DNA of 64,000 nucleotides from Kalaharituber pfeilii (GCA_015179045.1 WHUZ01000156.1:1-64000), one strand, 5' to 3'; positions 10,432 through 22,828 are shown, counted from the stretch's first letter. Program-made: numbers and translations. The notes: generated by a model from the sequence alone, not told the origin.

Positions 10432-13048
10432 CCCTTTTTCTTTTTTCCCTCTGAATGTAATGGAAATAGAAGGTTCGCATGTGAAAATTACACAGCCAGA
10501 TCTAGTCTAACGTTATCTGCAACACCAGGGGAATCATCCAATCTCAGCCTCCTAGTTCGCGACAGCCACGGCACTACGGACACGGTGCACTACCCGCTTC
10601 CTGAAAATATTCGTGGGTCACGTGCGCGCCTCAGTGAGCTGGACACCATTGAGATCGATATTTTACACCAACGAGGAGCGTTCCTGCTACCACCGAGGGC
10701 ACTTTGCGATGATCTCGTAGAGTCATTTTTCAAATGGATCGCCCCAATAGTTCCCGTGATCAACCGGAGCCGGTTCATGAGACGTTACCGGGATCCCAAT
10801 AACCCCCCCTCATATTTGTTGTTACAGTCAGTGTTTCTTGCAGGATCAAGAGTGTGCACCAATCCGCAGTTGATGGACGCAAATGGCTCAACAACACCGG
10901 CTGCGATGACATTTTACAAGCGAGCCAAAGCTCTGTACGATGCAAATTACGAGGATGATAGAGTAACCATCGTGCAGTCACTGGTGCTGATGGGCTGGTA
11001 TTGGGAAGGACCTGAAGGTTGGTAATTGTGTTTAGAGACTGCCCCTGTACCAGTTGCTTATAAGTTGATAGATGTAACGAAGAATGTTTTTTATTGGAGT
11101 CGTGTGGCTACCATTGTTGCCCAGGGCTCCGGCATGCATCGAAGGTTTGCTATGAAGTATAAATTTCTGAGACATTTAGCTAATCCATGGCTAGTGTTGA
11201 ACATTCCCAGCTGAGTAACGCAGACAAAAGGCTATGGAAACGTATCTGGTGGACTCTCTTTACCAGAGATCGCCAAGTCGCCGTCGCACTAGGAAGACCT
11301 GTCCATATTAACACAGATGATTCCGACGTTGCCATGGTAACGGAAGATGACTTTATAGATGATGAACCCGGCTACCCTGCGGAATATCCACCAGACCCTC
11401 TGCATGTTCAGTTCTTCCTTCACCATGTCAAGTTATGCGAGATCATGGGGCTTGTGTTGTCTCAGCAATATTCTGTCGCATCAAAAGCAAAACCGCAGAA
11501 TGCAATAGATCTTGTGCATAGTGATTTAGCTTTAGCGGATTGGATGTTGCATGTTCCCCAAGAGATGAGGTATCATGTAGAGGATAAATCGAGGCAAAAC
11601 TTTTGGGCGGCTTTGTTACATTCTACATACTAGTAAGCCTGTTGCATCATATAACACCCGCATAGCAGAGTCGCTAATATGATGGTACAGCACCACTCTT
11701 TGCTTACTACACAGGGCTCATATGCCACCAACTATTTCCAGCGTACATGGGATTCCTGGACCTGATGAAAATGCATATCCCTCGAGAAACATTGCTTTTC
11801 GGGCTGCTGCAGCTATCACCTCCATTATTGACAACCTGATGGAACATGACCAGTTGCGATACTGCCCTGCTTTTGTGTAAGTTTACCAACCTGTTGTCGG
11901 ACTGATGATGGCACTAATTTTTGGACTTGGTATAGTGTGTATAGTTTATTTTCCGCATTGATCATGCATGTATACCAAATGCGCTCGCCTAACCCTCAGG
12001 TAGTCGCGGACACGCAAAAAAAAATGAAAAGGTGTATGCACGCGCTGAAGGAAGTATCGAAAGTCTGGGCTGTTGCAAGAATGGTATATACATTATTTGA
12101 ATCTATCATAGGGAATAAAGCTCTGGAGGAGCGTCTACAGAAAACTACTCAACGACGTCACCATCGCAAGGAAAATTCACAATCCAGAACCACTCCTACT
12201 ACGTCAGCCACCGTAGCAGTGCCAACAGCAGTGGGGACGACAGCTACTACTGTACAGCCAGCAGTAGATAACAGGTTAACTGATCCAGTTAAAAGGAAGT
12301 TTGACGAAATGGATATAGGTGGGATCCACACTGGCCCAGTGCCAAATGTATCTTACGAGCGGTCACGGCCGCAAACACCCGCGCCTACTTCGTCTAATTT
12401 GGTGATGCCGGCTCCAAACATCGCCCCACAACATCGGAGTAGTTCAAACATGGATACTGCAATAGGCGGGCAATCAAAATCCAGTACGAGGCCGCCAACA
12501 CCATTTCATGGATTATCCATGCCTCCTACACCAAATCCGCCAGACCTTTTCCTGGTCACTAGATCTTCGCCGCCAATTAGCCAGAGCCTGTGGGAAAACT
12601 TCCAACCACACCAATTGTTTCCTGAGGATTCAGGAATGAACCAGTTCTCATCTCCTGGCAATGGAGTATTGGATCCATCACGGGGGTTGACGCAGCAGGC
12701 TCTGAATCAGCAAATGATACAACATTCGGGTTGGTTGTTCATAGTATGATATTGTCGAGCAGTCTGATCGCTAATTGTGTGAGACAACCTAGGACAATGC
12801 AACCAGTTATGGCCTGGGGATTTTCAGATGGATACCCAAGGCCCTGCGGCGGGATCCAGTCCGGAGGATACGTGGAGCAATAGCAGCAGGGGTGGGATTG
12901 TGCCTACTATGTTAAACGTGGAGGACTGGTATGTTTGATCAATCTCCATAAATCATAGATCGGATGATTCTCTAATCTCATTGATAGGTTCAACTTTTTC
13001 GGGCTGAATGGTGATTTGAGTGCAATTGGGGCGGAGGGTACTATATGA
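9381..13048 (+). CDS. Zn(II)2Cys6 transcription factor, CTF1-beta/FarB type
   Basis: A predicted nuclear activator of the family that controls cutinase and fatty-acid catabolism genes. I infer twelve exons. The zinc cluster is split over exons 2-4 (9634-9658, 9736-9753, from 9824) and reads ACETCHARKVRCDAASLG followed by VPCTNCQAFQIEC, giving C-x2-C-x6-C-x8-C-x2-C-x6-C, then a basic stretch PTPKRKK. Later exons (10529-11017, 11072-11144, 11195-11632, 11691-11876, 11936-12743, 12807-12928, 12988-13048) join in phase and give the fungal-specific regulatory domain (VAYLGESSNLSLLV, GSGMHRSVE, LWKRIWWTLFTRDR, ALGRPVHINTDD) and a proline/threonine-rich tail ending WFNFFGLNGDLS. The 251-nt intron 10278-10528 holds 32 T. 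An in-frame TGA at 10022 must be spliced out; only 9978-10037 (or to 10040) keeps phase, so that part is uncertain. The subfamily comes from recalled motif similarity. Confidence 0.85.
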
Positions 13049-13186
13049 TTCTTGAACTGAACTTTTGTCAAGCTTGATATATAATGTGCCATTATTATCA
13101 TGTTGTCTCATGTAATTTCAATATCTAGTCCCAGTGGTAGACCATGAAAAGTGTGTGGTGCTGCCGTTTCAGGTTTTTCCTTCCTG

Positions 13187-13236
13187 TTAATTTTATTTTT
13201 ATTTTTATTTTTATTTTTATTTTTATTTTTTTTTTT
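13187..13236. repeat. (ATTTTT)n simple repeat
   Basis: About six tandem ATTTTT units followed by a T run, in the 745-bp space between the regulator gene and the next gene. A similar tract lies at 15880-15935. The remainder of 13049-13793 shows no gene. Confidence 0.9.
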
Positions 13237-13793
13237 ACGTTGTTGTTCTGGATAGCTAAACCCTGGAACTTCATGGAGTCCATTCTGAAAATTCTCCGTT
13301 TAGGCTCTTCTGGTCGGCAGCCAAGCTCAACAAGGGGGCTTTTTGTCTCTTGTCCTCCAATTTTGTCTTTCACCTTGTCTATATCACGGCGCCCAGAACC
13401 CTGCTTGTAGCGCGCGGTTCTTGAGATAGCACAAGGTTTGTTTATACTAATGCCAGTGCCTCATATGGCCCTAATGCATACCATTGAGTCTTTGAGCTTT
13501 TTGCATATCGCTGCCCACATCTGCATATACTCGTTTGGGACGGCCTGTCTGCCTTTCAGCGGCCACCCTTACATTCACCTCTTAGGTAACCCACAAAGCT
13601 GTAGGTCTTCCCATCACCATTTCCTACGCTTGTATCCTCCTTTCCTTCCACTCTATCCCTCCTGTATCCCTGTGGCTCGATCTCGACTCCATAAAGGATA
13701 GATACATCAGTTTCTGCCTTCAGTACTCAACCGCTAGATTCTGCCAGTTAAACACCAAACGCCGATTTCCGATAGAGGGCTTGAGATATTACG

Positions 13794-15494
13794 ATGAGTA
13801 GCCCGGTGCTCGAGATAATCCCTTCCCCCTCCTTGCGTCGGGAATACCCTTCCTTTGATATTCCTCCTCCTTCTCCTATGGGACAATCAGTCCTAAAGCC
13901 CTCAAGTCCAGACGCACTATCCCATCAAGCAACATCAGCACCCTTCCCAATGAGCCCTTCACCCATCGTGCCGAACGCATTGCAGAGGCATAGAAGGCAA
14001 ATCAACAAACCACCAATTTATCTTCCACACTGCCTACCCTCTCTTTGGCCTAGAAATCCAATGGAAAAAAGGGCAAGAAGGAGACGGAAGGTGCAAATGC
14101 GACAAGTGAATGCAATTAGAATGTCTAATGCGGGGATAAAATTGGCGATGAGGTTGATTGAGGGTAATCATGCTGATGGTGCGGAACTACAAGGAATGGA
14201 GAAGATGGTGCCAGTAGACGGTCTCGAGTTGGGCGAAGTGCCTAAGTATACTAATGGGAAGGAGCTGGGAGGGATGGAGGTGTCAATGTCACTGAATTAT
14301 ACAGCCATGAGTGAAACATCGTTCGAGGACTGGAGTGATAAGCTGGATGGCCAAGGGAAGAAGGCAGCGGAGTCTAGAAAGAGGAAGCGCTTTGATGTTG
14401 CGATGAGAGGGGACAATCCTGTGCTGGATGATAACCCAAAACAGCATAGAGCTGTGCAAGTACCTTTTGTCTCAACTCAGCTTGAGCCAACTCCATGGGA
14501 GTCTGACGATGAAGCCGTATCGCCTATGGATAACCATACCCCATCCGCTCATCATCCCTCCGGTTCAAGTATGCAGATTTCACAAGGTTGGAAATCAGAA
14601 AGCATCAAGAACGAGTACGACGTGGCAGAATACAGTGAAGATGGAATCACCCTTGATGACCATACTAATGAACTTGAGTTCGATTTGATAGGTAAGAGAG
14701 GGCACGCCAGGGACGATGGGTATTTATTAGTATGGAATGGGCGGAATAGCCTCTCCACCGAGGTTGACGCCGGACGTCATAAGCGGAGCACGTGCTCGGA
14801 GCTCGAGAGAGGAAGGTCTAAGAGGAGAGAGAAGGGCATGGAGCATGGAAAGGTGCGAGAGAGGTCTCGGTTGGTAGCTACCCGGTTGTATGGTGGCTCT
14901 GGGAAAGCAGTGGCCATGGCAGTCCCTGATGGGTGGCAGTTGGATGGAAGTGATTTTGAATTCAACGTTGGTGATATGGGCGGTGAGGCTGATAAGTGTG
15001 GTGTGAACTACTTGGTGGACACCCTGATGGATCCGCAGCTGTTGAACACTCAACTGCGAGAAGAAAATTGGAATATAGTATGGCGACGTCCAGCTAATCT
15101 GGGGCATATCACCAGCAGCAATAACGGTAAAGGAAGGTTGGCAGCGCCCGTAAAGATATATTCAGAAGATTCTGTAACCTGGGAGGAAGAAATTCTAGGT
15201 AAAGAGGAGGATGGACAGAATGAAACATATGCCTCCGAAGCTGAAGACCTACATCTTGGTGAAACCAAGAGAGGCTCCAGATTAATTGCTGCCCCGGCGA
15301 CGGGAAAGAAGGGACCCAACCGGGATATTCATTATGTTGTCCCATCTATGGCACAAAGAAGCGAGTCCGATTCCGACGACGCGGCGGAGATTCCAGAACC
15401 TGGTCCTGAGCGGTACTCGCCTGTGCATATCGAAGAGGACTGGGGGAAGTGGGTGGAGGGGAGAAGGGGGCCATACGGTGAGGACAGATTGTGA
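13794..15494 (+). CDS. Uncharacterised 566-residue protein, probably nuclear
   Basis: A single uninterrupted frame starting ATGAGTAGCCCGG and ending TGA. I do not recognise it. The first 80 residues are rich in serine and proline. Then comes a strongly basic block, EKRARRRRKVQMRQVNAIR (about residues 90-108), and a second one, ESRKRKRFD, near residue 200; both look like nuclear localisation signals. The middle and C-terminal parts are acidic and polar with no membrane segment, signal peptide or known catalytic motif. It lacks introns, unlike most neighbours. The intact length against a background of frequent stops, and the codon-like composition, support a real gene, but expression is unproven. 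It follows the zinc-cluster gene on the same strand at 745 bp. Confidence 0.6.
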   Translation: MSSPVLEIIPSPSLRREYPSFDIPPPSPMGQSVLKPSSPDALSHQATSAPFPMSPSPIVPNALQRHRRQINKPPIYLPHCLPSLWPRNPMEKRARRRRKVQMRQVNAIRMSNAGIKLAMRLIEGNHADGAELQGMEKMVPVDGLELGEVPKYTNGKELGGMEVSMSLNYTAMSETSFEDWSDKLDGQGKKAAESRKRKRFDVAMRGDNPVLDDNPKQHRAVQVPFVSTQLEPTPWESDDEAVSPMDNHTPSAHHPSGSSMQISQGWKSESIKNEYDVAEYSEDGITLDDHTNELEFDLIGKRGHARDDGYLLVWNGRNSLSTEVDAGRHKRSTCSELERGRSKRREKGMEHGKVRERSRLVATRLYGGSGKAVAMAVPDGWQLDGSDFEFNVGDMGGEADKCGVNYLVDTLMDPQLLNTQLREENWNIVWRRPANLGHITSSNNGKGRLAAPVKIYSEDSVTWEEEILGKEEDGQNETYASEAEDLHLGETKRGSRLIAAPATGKKGPNRDIHYVVPSMAQRSESDSDDAAEIPEPGPERYSPVHIEEDWGKWVEGRRGPYGEDRL

Positions 15495-16202
15495 AGGACT
15501 TATGAAGGTAATGTATTGTGTGGAAAATTGAGATAATCTCCGCCCTTGTTGACGGGGTTTGTTTTGGGGATGTTTGATGGATGTCATGCCGACTGTATTG
15601 TCAGTATGGGGTTGTGTTGCTTGGGTTAACGTTGGTTTGTTCAGTGGTGCTATCCCCCAAGTCGAGGGATTTGCTCTGTACCTTGCCTGTTTGCTTATTT
15701 CGCTGTTGTCATGACAACTGTCGGCTTGCGTTACTAGAAGTGATTGTTCAGCGGAACTCCCAAGGTATTGAACGTACTTGTAATGGTAATTACTACTAGA
15801 ATGTATCGTGTATAAAACACAAATAGTACTTTCTCACAGGAACTCACCTAGAGCTAGCAGTAATACTGCTCGAAATAGTTTTATTTTTATTTTTATTTTT
15901 ATTTTTATTTTTTTTTTATTTTATTTTATTTTTTGATAGCTGCTGTAGTGCCTGAATGCACAAACTGATGAATAAAAGATACTCAAGCTATGAAAAGAAA
16001 GAGAACATAAATGAATCTGGAAGAAAATTAGTAAAATACAAACAAAATGAAAAAAAAAAAAAAAAAAAAAGTGGCTCCCCCTCGTCTCCAATTTGTTACC
16101 CTGAATTTTATGTTCCCAGTACCCTTCTACAAACTCATTTGCGAATTTTCTGAACGCAGAGAGACGTTTTTTCCACCAATGAGAGCTACCAGAAACCTGT
16201 TC
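15495..16202. other. Convergent intergenic space with (ATTTT)n and poly-A tracts
   Basis: The 3' ends of the orphan gene (plus) and cystathionine beta-lyase (minus) face each other here. It holds an (ATTTT)n array at 15880-15935 and about 20 A near 16050-16070. No gene seen. Confidence 0.7.
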
Positions 16203-17996
16203 CTAGGCTGCTACCGGCGTTACCGTCTCCGGGTACTCTGTAGGCGATTCCTCTGAGGGCGCATCCTCCCCGTCCTCCTCTCCCTCTACTTCTTCATTCA
16301 CCGACTTTGGACATATCCCGTCCACCGTGACTTTCACTGCGCCAGCCTTTACCAGCGCAATCTGTAGGTCGTCTATGAGGTCATCGACACTAGATTCCGC
16401 ATATATCCCATGAGCAAACCTCGCCCCTTGCAATAACAAACTCACCCAAGTAGGAAAGGTGGGAGTGGGGGTAACATACTCCTCAATCCCAACACACAGC
16501 CTAATCAGGTCCTCCGGAAAGTCCCTCTCCTTCCTCGTCTTTGCGTTGATGCTGGCATGTGACATCATGCAAGGCATACTAATCAGACTATTGACGCACC
16601 CAAACGACACACTGATTGCCCACAGCCGCGTGTTCTCCACGACCCGCTCACTGAGCTTCACGTCACCTGTCTCGAAGCTGAGGACCGCGCCGGGCCCCCG
16701 CGCGAGACGGTTGTGCAGGTTGTATTGCGGGTGGGACTGGAGGCCGGGGTAGCGCACCTTGAACCCGCATGTGGACTCGAGAAACTCGGCGATGCGCTGG
16801 GCGGACGATTGCTGTTTCTCGATGCGGACCGAGAGCGTCTTGATGCCGCGGAGCAGCAGCCATGAGTCGAACGGGCTAAGCGCGCAGCCGGAGGCGTTGA
16901 TGGTGAAGTAGAGCTTGTCTGCCAGCGGGAGTGAGTTTGTGTATATGACACCGGCCATGAGGTCGTGGTGGCCGGAGAGGTACTTTGTACCGGACTCGTA
17001 CACGATGTCGGCGCCGATAGACAGCGGGGACTGGAGGTAGGGCGAGAGCATGGTGTTGTCGACGACAACGATGGCGCCCGGGTTCGCGGCGTGCACTAGG
17101 CGGGATACGAGCGGGATATCACAGATTTTGATGAGAGGGTTGGTTGGAGACTCCAGCAGCACCATTCTCGTCTTCGCAGAGAGAACGGGGGGCAACGAGA
17201 TATCGGGGCGGGCGGTGTCTACATGGTGGACAATGATTCCGCCGGTCGTAGAAAGATACTTGAGGAGGCGATTTGTGCCGCCGTACAGGTCGTCGCCGGT
17301 GATGACTTCGTCGCCGGGCTGGAGCAGGCGGGTGATGACGTCGAGGGCAGCCATACCTGAGGAGACCACAAGGCACCGCGCGCTCGAGGTGATTTTGGAC
17401 AGGTGGCGCTCCAGGTGAGAGCGGGTCGGGTTCCCGGAGCGGGTGTAGTCGAATTCGGCGCCGGAGCCATCGGCAGAGGTCTGTTTAAAGGTTGCGGTCT
17501 ATAGATGGGGATGCACATTCCCGAGAGCGCAAGGCGTGGCGGGATAGGGGGGACATGATTAGCAAGATGGTTGATGGAAAGATGGGGATTGGATGTGTGC
17601 GACGAAATGCTTGATATAGCACCGGAAGAAAAATGGATCTTGAAGCCCCCTCCCCTGTAGATATATGAAAGCTTCCAGTCCTTCTTACCACAGCTCCCGC
17701 AATACCTTCCCCAGTTGCGAGCTTCGCGCAAAGGCAGAAGGCTAGACCCAAGGAAAGCAGCAGCACGCAAACCAAACAAGCCTTACCTGATAGATGGGCA
17801 TCGAGCTGGAGTTGTACTGGTCCCCATGCTCCGTGTACACCAGCTCCGTCGCCAGCGCATATTTCTTTCCGCTCCTTGGTGACGAGGGCGTCGGCGACGG
17901 CGGGAAGTCGTGGCCCTCCAAGTCGATGTTGCGGAAGGCGCGGGCGAGGACGCCTTGGTGGGCTGTCGGCGGACGGGCGGCAGGAGGGGCGGCCAT
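16203..17996 (-). CDS. STR3: Cystathionine beta-lyase (PLP-dependent)
   Basis: Cleaves cystathionine to homocysteine, pyruvate and ammonia in methionine synthesis (yeast STR3, Aspergillus metG). Two exons join in phase: 17996-17787 and 17498-16203, with an unusually long 288-nt intron (donor GTAAGG, acceptor CTATAG) between PIYQ and TATFKQT. The product is about 501 residues, near the family's usual 450-470 plus an extended acidic tail. Motifs of the Cys/Met PLP family: DYTRSGNPTRSHLE, the substrate/cofactor segment VVDNTMLSPYLQSP, and SGTKYLSGHHDLMAGV with the PLP lysine in TKY. The family signature FGCVNSLISMPCMMSHAS is intact. An upstream in-frame start at 18125 would add 43 residues with a poly-serine run encoded by the GGA repeat; the start at 17996 better matches family length. 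Distinguishing beta-lyase from gamma-synthase rests on overall motif similarity. Confidence 0.88.
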
Positions 17997-18015
17997 TGCT
18001 GCTGCTGCTGCTGTG

Positions 18016-18062
18016 GTGGAGGAGGAGGAGGAGGAGGAGGAGGAGGAGGAGGAGGAGGAGGA
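18016..18062. repeat. (GGA)n trinucleotide repeat at the 5' end of the lyase gene
   Basis: About fifteen GAG/GGA units. On the minus strand they would encode poly-serine if translation of the lyase began at 18125, so this tract is either leader or a variable N-terminal extension. Confidence 0.85.
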
Positions 18063-18602
18063 TGCTGTCGGTGAGAAGCGTGGGCCAAGCACGGCCGTTG
18101 CGACGGGGGCGGGAGCAGGCCGCACGTGACTCTACGGGCCTCTCCTCTCCATGCGCCCAGCGTCCCGTAGGGGGCGAACCAACGCCCGCTCCGCCCGCTC
18201 CGCCCGCGGCCACGCAATCGCGGCTGCGGGCGCTGTCGGCGGCTCCGCTGGGCGCCCTACGGTTTAAGCGGCACGCTCACGTGGGCTGAACAACGTGACG
18301 CACGCGAACTGCTCAACACTACATGCACATACATACTCTAAGACAAAAGTCACCCAGCGGGAAGCCCCCGCCCCGTGTGCATCCCACATGGCCCACTCCT
18401 CACAGAAACAATGCCTTTCCCGCTAACGAAATCACACCAAAACACGGGCCACAGCGCCCTTGCCAAGCTGGCCTGCCAACGGACCCCATGTCTTCCCTCT
18501 CCCTCCCCTCTCCTCCTCATACACTCACCTCCTGCTCAGTACATCTCTAGCGCAGGTACCTGGTCAACGATGTTAGCCTTGGGTGGCCAGCCAGGCAAAC
18601 AG
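18063..18602. other. GC-rich spacer between cystathionine beta-lyase and the ArfGAP gene
   Basis: Promoter side of the lyase and the 3' flank of the ArfGAP gene (both minus). It holds two CACGTG-like elements (near 18121 and 18278) but no gene that I can support. Confidence 0.5.
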
Positions 18603-20250
18603 TTATCCCTGAATCACATACTGTTTCAGCGCATCTTGCACCTTTGCCGCGCTCTGTCCTAGGGCTTGCGTGATTGTATCTAGATCCTCCCCGACGGTAC
18701 CTGCATACTTCCGGGCAAGCGACCTTGCAGCCGCCTCTAGAGAGTCATCCTCTGGAAGGTTATCGTCTTCAGGAACGCCAAAGTACTGGTTAGATGAGAT
18801 GGCCGTAGCGCCCTCAAATGCCCTCAGACGATTACGAGCTTCAGCCTGTACTGCCGGGTCAAACTGATTTCGCCCAAAGAATTCATCCGAAGATATAGCT
18901 TTCTGGTTGCCAAACTTGTCACGAGCATAGCGATCCTCATCGGCTGTCACTGCTTTAGTAATCGATGTGTAAAAGCGGAAATGGGCGCTTACTCTCTTCA
19001 ACAGCTGCCTTTGCCCCTGTGGCTCCAAAGCCCAGTTTCTTAGGTGCTGCTGCAGGTGCAGATGTTTGCCCAAATCCAAGCTTGTTCATCGACAGCCCCA
19101 GCCTCTCAACGTCGCTTGATTTCCTGACATGTTTTGAGGCCGAAGATACATCTGGTGTGACAGTCTTCTTGCCCTTCTGCTGCTCTTCCTCCTTAGCTTT
19201 CTCCTCCTCCGGGTCATATCCAAGCTTTGCAATCCTTTCGGCTTCCTCCTTGGCCTTCTTCTCTACTGCATCGAAATCAAAGTCATCATCCAATGTCGCG
19301 GCCTTCTTCGCACCAACTTTTGTCGCCTTCTTTGCCCCTAGAATGCCCGTCTTCTTTGCGCCCGCGGTAGCTGTAGAGCTTCGGATAGCTGATGAGGTAG
19401 TGGTACGAGAAATTGGAGGTGTAGATGCTGGCGAAGGCGAGGCTGCAGCTGATGGATTTAGCGGCGATTTAGGCCGCGATATTCCACTGGAAGTTGATCC
19501 AGGAGTCAACGCTGGCGAGCCTGTCCGCCCTACTACAGGGGGGGTGGTGGTGCGAGTTGGTGGTGGGGTAGGACGCTTGATTGCTGGCTTATCCCAAGAC
19601 GAGAAGAAGTCCTCCTCTTCTTCAGCTACGGGGGTGGCTTCCTCAACACCCTCCACTACAACCTCGTCTGGATGTCTATAGAGCGTTAGCTCGCAAATCC
19701 TGAGTCAGGTGAATGTCGGAAAGGACACACATTTTTGCATCTTCTGCCGCCCTTCGTTTCAACTCATCCTTATACTTAACGGCGGCGGCCGAAGTATATT
19801 TCACTTTTGGGTCCTTTGAAGCGAGGGCAACCGATCCGCCATGGCTCTGGAAGAACTTCGTTGCAGAGTCATTTCCCCCGACCTTCATCGTCCTTAGCTG
19901 GTCCCATGTCCATTCTAAAGCAGTAGCATTAGCATTAGCGATCCCCCTGCAGGTATCCCTGAGTAGCGAACATACGGTCCAGCACAGTTGACCTGACAAA
20001 TGAAATGTGCACCCCTAGATTTCGATGATGGGCACTGCAATCCAGACACAAGTAAATTCCGAAAGGCACTGAAGCCCAGGTCGGGTTTTTAGAGTTGCAG
20101 TCGAAGCATACCTGGGGGGAGGGCGGCACTGGTTAGCAATTGGGATATACAGAGGCGAGAAAGCTGCAGTCTCAGAACACCGACCTTGTTGGCACTCCTC
20201 GTCTTGAGCTTCTCGAACAGCTTCTGCGACTGGGCCTTCGTTGCGCTCAT
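18603..20250 (-). CDS. GLO3: ADP-ribosylation factor GTPase-activating protein, Glo3/ArfGAP2-3 type
   Basis: Stimulates GTP hydrolysis on Arf1 during COPI vesicle traffic between Golgi and ER. Five exons in phase: 20250-20185, 20111-19976, 19914-19731, 19675-18993, 18952-18603 (about 472 residues). The N-terminus has the ArfGAP zinc finger [20 protein letters not shown] followed by LCLDC (C-x2-C-x16-C-x2-C), with the catalytic arginine in [14 protein letters not shown], then [14 protein letters not shown]. The centre is charged and low in complexity (proline/serine/threonine, then lysine-glutamate coiled segments). The C-terminus carries two copies of the Glo3 motif, ISSDEFFGR and ISSNQYFG, which mark this subfamily against Gcs1. 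The last intron is only 40 nt (or 43 with the next AG). The start ATG follows family precedent ([15 protein letters not shown]). Confidence 0.92.
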
Positions 20251-22828
20251 GCTGTGCAGCGTCTGTGGACAAGTATATCAAGTTGGTAAAGGAGAGGGAG
20301 CTCTGGTATTGCTCTGTGCTGAGGGCGGAGAGAAGCTGTGATGCGGGAGGGGGCCGCTTGCCGCTTCGATTGAACTTAACTGCTGTCCTCTCCGCCATGG
20401 GACTGCCCCGCGTTGCAGTGTCTAGCGTGGCTTATGTGAGGCGGCCACTCTTGGCGCTCACGTGACCACAGCCTCGCTGCCCAGCAGCACCTCAAAGCAG
20501 CTCTCCCCCGGAGAAACTCCCCGGAATGTTGCTACGAAGCCGCCCACGCTGGCCCTCCCCCAGGCTCGCGCAGAAACACCAGATAGAGCTCTCATCCCAA
20601 GGCAGTGCGCACAAGAAATGGAACCAGTTGTCTCCGGTACAGAAAATATCTCGCACGCCGTTAATGGGCGGGAATCAGTTGGTCATTGCGGCAGGGGTGG
20701 TGTTGACCGTGCGTTGTGATCTTCCCAATGCCTGCTGCTAGATGTCTGAGACTCGCACTGATGTTCCAGCCTTAGGGCCGGGCTGCTACATTTTTCTACG
20801 CCGAGGTCCTTGCCTCAGACTCCAATACCAATTGGTTCAATAGGGTCGTAGAACGGATATTCTTAAATAATCCTCAATGCCTACAACTCCTTGGAGCGAA
20901 ACGCTCAATTAAGGCGTACGGCGAGCCTACTAATAGCAGATGGGTTGGAAACAGATCAGTAGTGTGAGTATGCATCTAGAAGCTCGTATCTCAAAAACGT
21001 TCGCTAATGTTACGTATTTGCCCAGGTCCACTGCAAAGATGGATATACACAGAAATGAGCACACCTGATGATGCACTTTTATGTATGCCCACTGACCAAG
21101 AATGGCTCCCGCAGCTACTCTGAGACTGTTCTGCTCTGGTTGAGGGAGATATCGACAAGGGCGTTGTGCAGCTCCATTTGATAGGGCGGCCTGGTAATGA
21201 TGAGTACGATCCTTCTCGTTGTCAGAGGTACATCCCTCAACTCTATGCTTGTCAACAATTTGACGTGCCAACAGAGGTCGATCATCACCAGGACAACAAT
21301 GAGAACACTTGAAAATGCGAACGCAAGGCCCGATACCAAAGAAAAAGGCTTGTTTGGCATGCGTTGGAGGTAATAATCAGCATGCGCAACGGGTACTATG
21401 GCCGACCGATAGAAGCTTGCCCCCTTGATCAGGGTATGATACTTCGTCGCAACGCGCTAATTGAGCGAGCTTACCTTCTTATCATCCTCTTTCTTAATGC
21501 ACGTTGTAGTAGGCCAGCCTCTTTGGCTGCCTACTCCATTGATCATACTAGTAAGTGCTAGTAGTACGGTACTAAGCAAGAAACTTGCGATCGCGGGCTG
21601 CTGCTGCTGAAGGAGAAGAGATTCTATCAGTGCTTTGGATCACATACCTCCTAGCTTCTTGGCACGCACTCTTGGTTACCGCACGGTAATACAGTATTCC
21701 AACTCAGCTCAGCCTCAATATGGCCCTAGGCGCATGCACTTTGCGTAAAATACGTTGAGTACGCCCTCTCCACACTCAAACATTCTATTTGAGCTTACTT
21801 TGCATCTTTCTCAGCTCGCAAAAACACGAACAATAACTGGCTGGTTGCCATGAGCAACGATGCTAAACGCGAAATGGTAACGAAAAAACTCAGCAAGGAC
21901 AATGCAAACGCAAACGCAAACGCAAACGCAAACGCAGCCGCAAGAAAAAAAAAAAAGAAAGGTCAGGAAAGCAAGGAATTTAAGGGAAAAAAAATTAAAA
22001 ACAGGGTCGTAAACAAAATCTGCGGCTGTGACGGGGGAGGGCAATTTGCATGCAAGCAGTTGCTGCAATTGGTATGGATTGGCGGGCCAAGCGGCGCTGC
22101 ATACACGACAATTAACAAATAGAAAACAAAACGCCTATTTCAGAAGATAAACAATTCCCTGCTTTCACACATCTCAAGTGAAATACTGACCTTACCGAGT
22201 GACTGTGCATATGCATGTGTGTATACTCGCTTCTGCTCTCCATCTACTCAACCTCTTTTTATCTCTTATCCCTCAGCTCCACCTCCCCTCCCCTCTCAGC
22301 ACTCATCCACCTCCCTTACAGAGTGTTACACTACACCCGCTCACTGCACTGCACTGCACTGCACTCCGTCCAATCGTGCGACTAGTACTGCGTACGCCAT
22401 CGAGTACCAACTAGAGCACTTTTGGCATACACAGACCCGTTCGCTTGCTCACAGACGTGATTCACAATTGTAGCACTCACAGCGGATCCCCCACTCTCTA
22501 CAAATCCCATCTACGAACACGAGGGGCGCACGGCACATGCTTGAGCTCTCTCTGCAGGCGCCGGGTTAATCTAGGCATTTAATCTAATCGCCCACATATA
22601 CCCGCAATTATACCCGACAACACGCTTGTCTTGTTTTTGTTTGTCCGTCTGCGTGTACTGCACTGAGCACCTGTTACCGTACTCCCCCACTCCCATCCCA
22701 CCCCCACTGTACCTATACACTGTGGATACATACGTATCACCAAACAAAAACGCAACATCACCCACGCTACTGTAAACAACACACAGCATCAACGCAACCG
22801 CATAGACAGCAACACCCGCCGCCCGACA
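20251..22828. other. Intergenic region; long upstream region of chitin synthase
   Basis: No convincing gene. It contains a short (AAACGC)n array near 21903-21936 with an A run after it, CT-rich stretches from about 22240 to 22340 and a (CACTG)n-like stretch near 22345-22365. The CT-rich leader within the last 600 bp resembles fungal promoters of highly expressed genes, but this is only compositional. Confidence 0.6.

Noticed and set aside
17485..18289. Several long frames on both strands over the 5' part of the lyase gene
   Set aside because: They are shadows caused by GC-rich codons and the GGA repeat; the in-phase lyase exons explain the region.
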